From a virus: a stretch of 25,099 bases of DNA. Made by a program: the position numbers and the translations under genes. The notes under the pieces were generated by a model, which saw only the letters and a program-made list of their open reading frames with translations, was not told the DNA's origin and searched no databases. The stretch covers positions 1 to 25,099 of IMG/VR virus record IMGVR_UViG_3300033981_002502. One strand, 5' to 3'. Of this stretch, positions 24,985 to 25,099 are shown piece after piece (position 1 is the first letter of the stretch; each line of letters opens with the position of its first letter).

Positions 24985-25099
24985 TCACCGTGGCTGGTGA
25001 CTCTCCATGTAGCGAAGAATTGCCTGCATTTCTTCCAGTGTGGCGTCGTTCTTAAGGAAGTTCGCCCTAGCCGAAATGACCATGACGTTGCCTTTGGTG
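24985..25099 (-). CDS. Partial small ORF at the window edge
   Basis: The frame ends with the peptide VMVISARANFLKNDATLEEMQAILRYMESHQPR and remains open to the window edge. An ATG at 25083 preceded by AAGG could be its true start, giving 32 aa; otherwise the N-terminus lies outside. No family recognised. Confidence 0.45.
   Translation of the reverse strand, partial: TKGNVMVISARANFLKNDATLEEMQAILRYMESHQPR

Noticed and set aside
1-25099. CRISPR arrays, photosystem genes (psbA, psbD) and phage structural genes
   Set aside because: No regularly spaced repeat-spacer array and no product resembling D1, D2, capsid, portal, terminase or tail proteins was seen in any frame.

Overview
The window looks like the early/replication half of a temperate double-stranded DNA phage (or prophage) of a unicellular cyanobacterium, most likely a Synechococcus/Cyanobium-type host. 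The host call rests on three gene products: a cyanobacterial-type AbrB regulator (20709-21098), a sigma factor with the cyanobacterial group-2 layout (11675-12565), and a lysin whose middle domain resembles ones I know from cyanobacterial M15 peptidases. A complete tyrosine integrase (23975-24823) supports a temperate life style. Most of the DNA is GC-rich. AT-richer patches occur at the HNH-like gene near 11-11.7 kb, the middle of the polymerase domain and the integrase. Most genes I inspected lack a clear Shine-Dalgarno sequence.

Layout. (1) 1-10061 is a leftward, very tightly packed series of small genes, many joined by ATGA, GTGA or TGATG overlaps. It includes a zinc-ribbon protein, ThyX, a DUF551-like protein, a truncated SPFH/prohibitin-like membrane protein, ribbon-helix-helix and helix-turn-helix proteins, a DUF932-like protein, an HNH-type endonuclease, an exported RlpA-like beta-barrel protein and a cysteine-rich protein. 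(2) 10062-11032 is the only long non-coding stretch. It holds a leftward terminator, about 500 bases rich in inverted repeats, three tandem leftward promoters of one design, a cluster of TGAGACT/AGTCTCA sites and a rightward TATAAT box. (3) 11033-11674 is a rightward, degenerate HNH-like gene that abuts the convergent sigma gene stop to stop. (4) 15452 down to 11675 is a leftward replication/nucleotide operon: SSB-like protein, XRE regulator, PD-(D/E)XK exonuclease, dNMP kinase, small proteins and sigma factor. (5) 15706-22644 runs rightward: primase-helicase, family A DNA polymerase, AbrB, a small basic protein, a two-domain lysin and a small ORF. One small leftward gene (18472-18693) sits between primase and polymerase. 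(6) 24823 down to 22641 is leftward: integrase, then small proteins, three with a predicted membrane segment.

How it fits together. Primase-helicase, polymerase, SSB, exonuclease, dNMP kinase and ThyX make a self-contained DNA replication and precursor set. The sigma factor, AbrB and XRE protein are three separate ways to redirect transcription. The integrase gives lysogeny and the lysin release. No structural genes (capsid, portal, terminase, tail) are recognised here, so they should lie outside the window.

The least expected signals are: a cluster of six near-identical 12-14 bp iteron-like repeats, in both orientations, inside the 3' end of the primase-helicase gene (18072-18376), which could be an origin; three copies of an unusual leftward promoter feeding a possible large structured RNA (about 10105-10600) that ends at a terminator; a heptamer recurring in the main control regions; and phage copies of two host-type transcription regulators, with a sigma factor whose -35 recognition helix has diverged.
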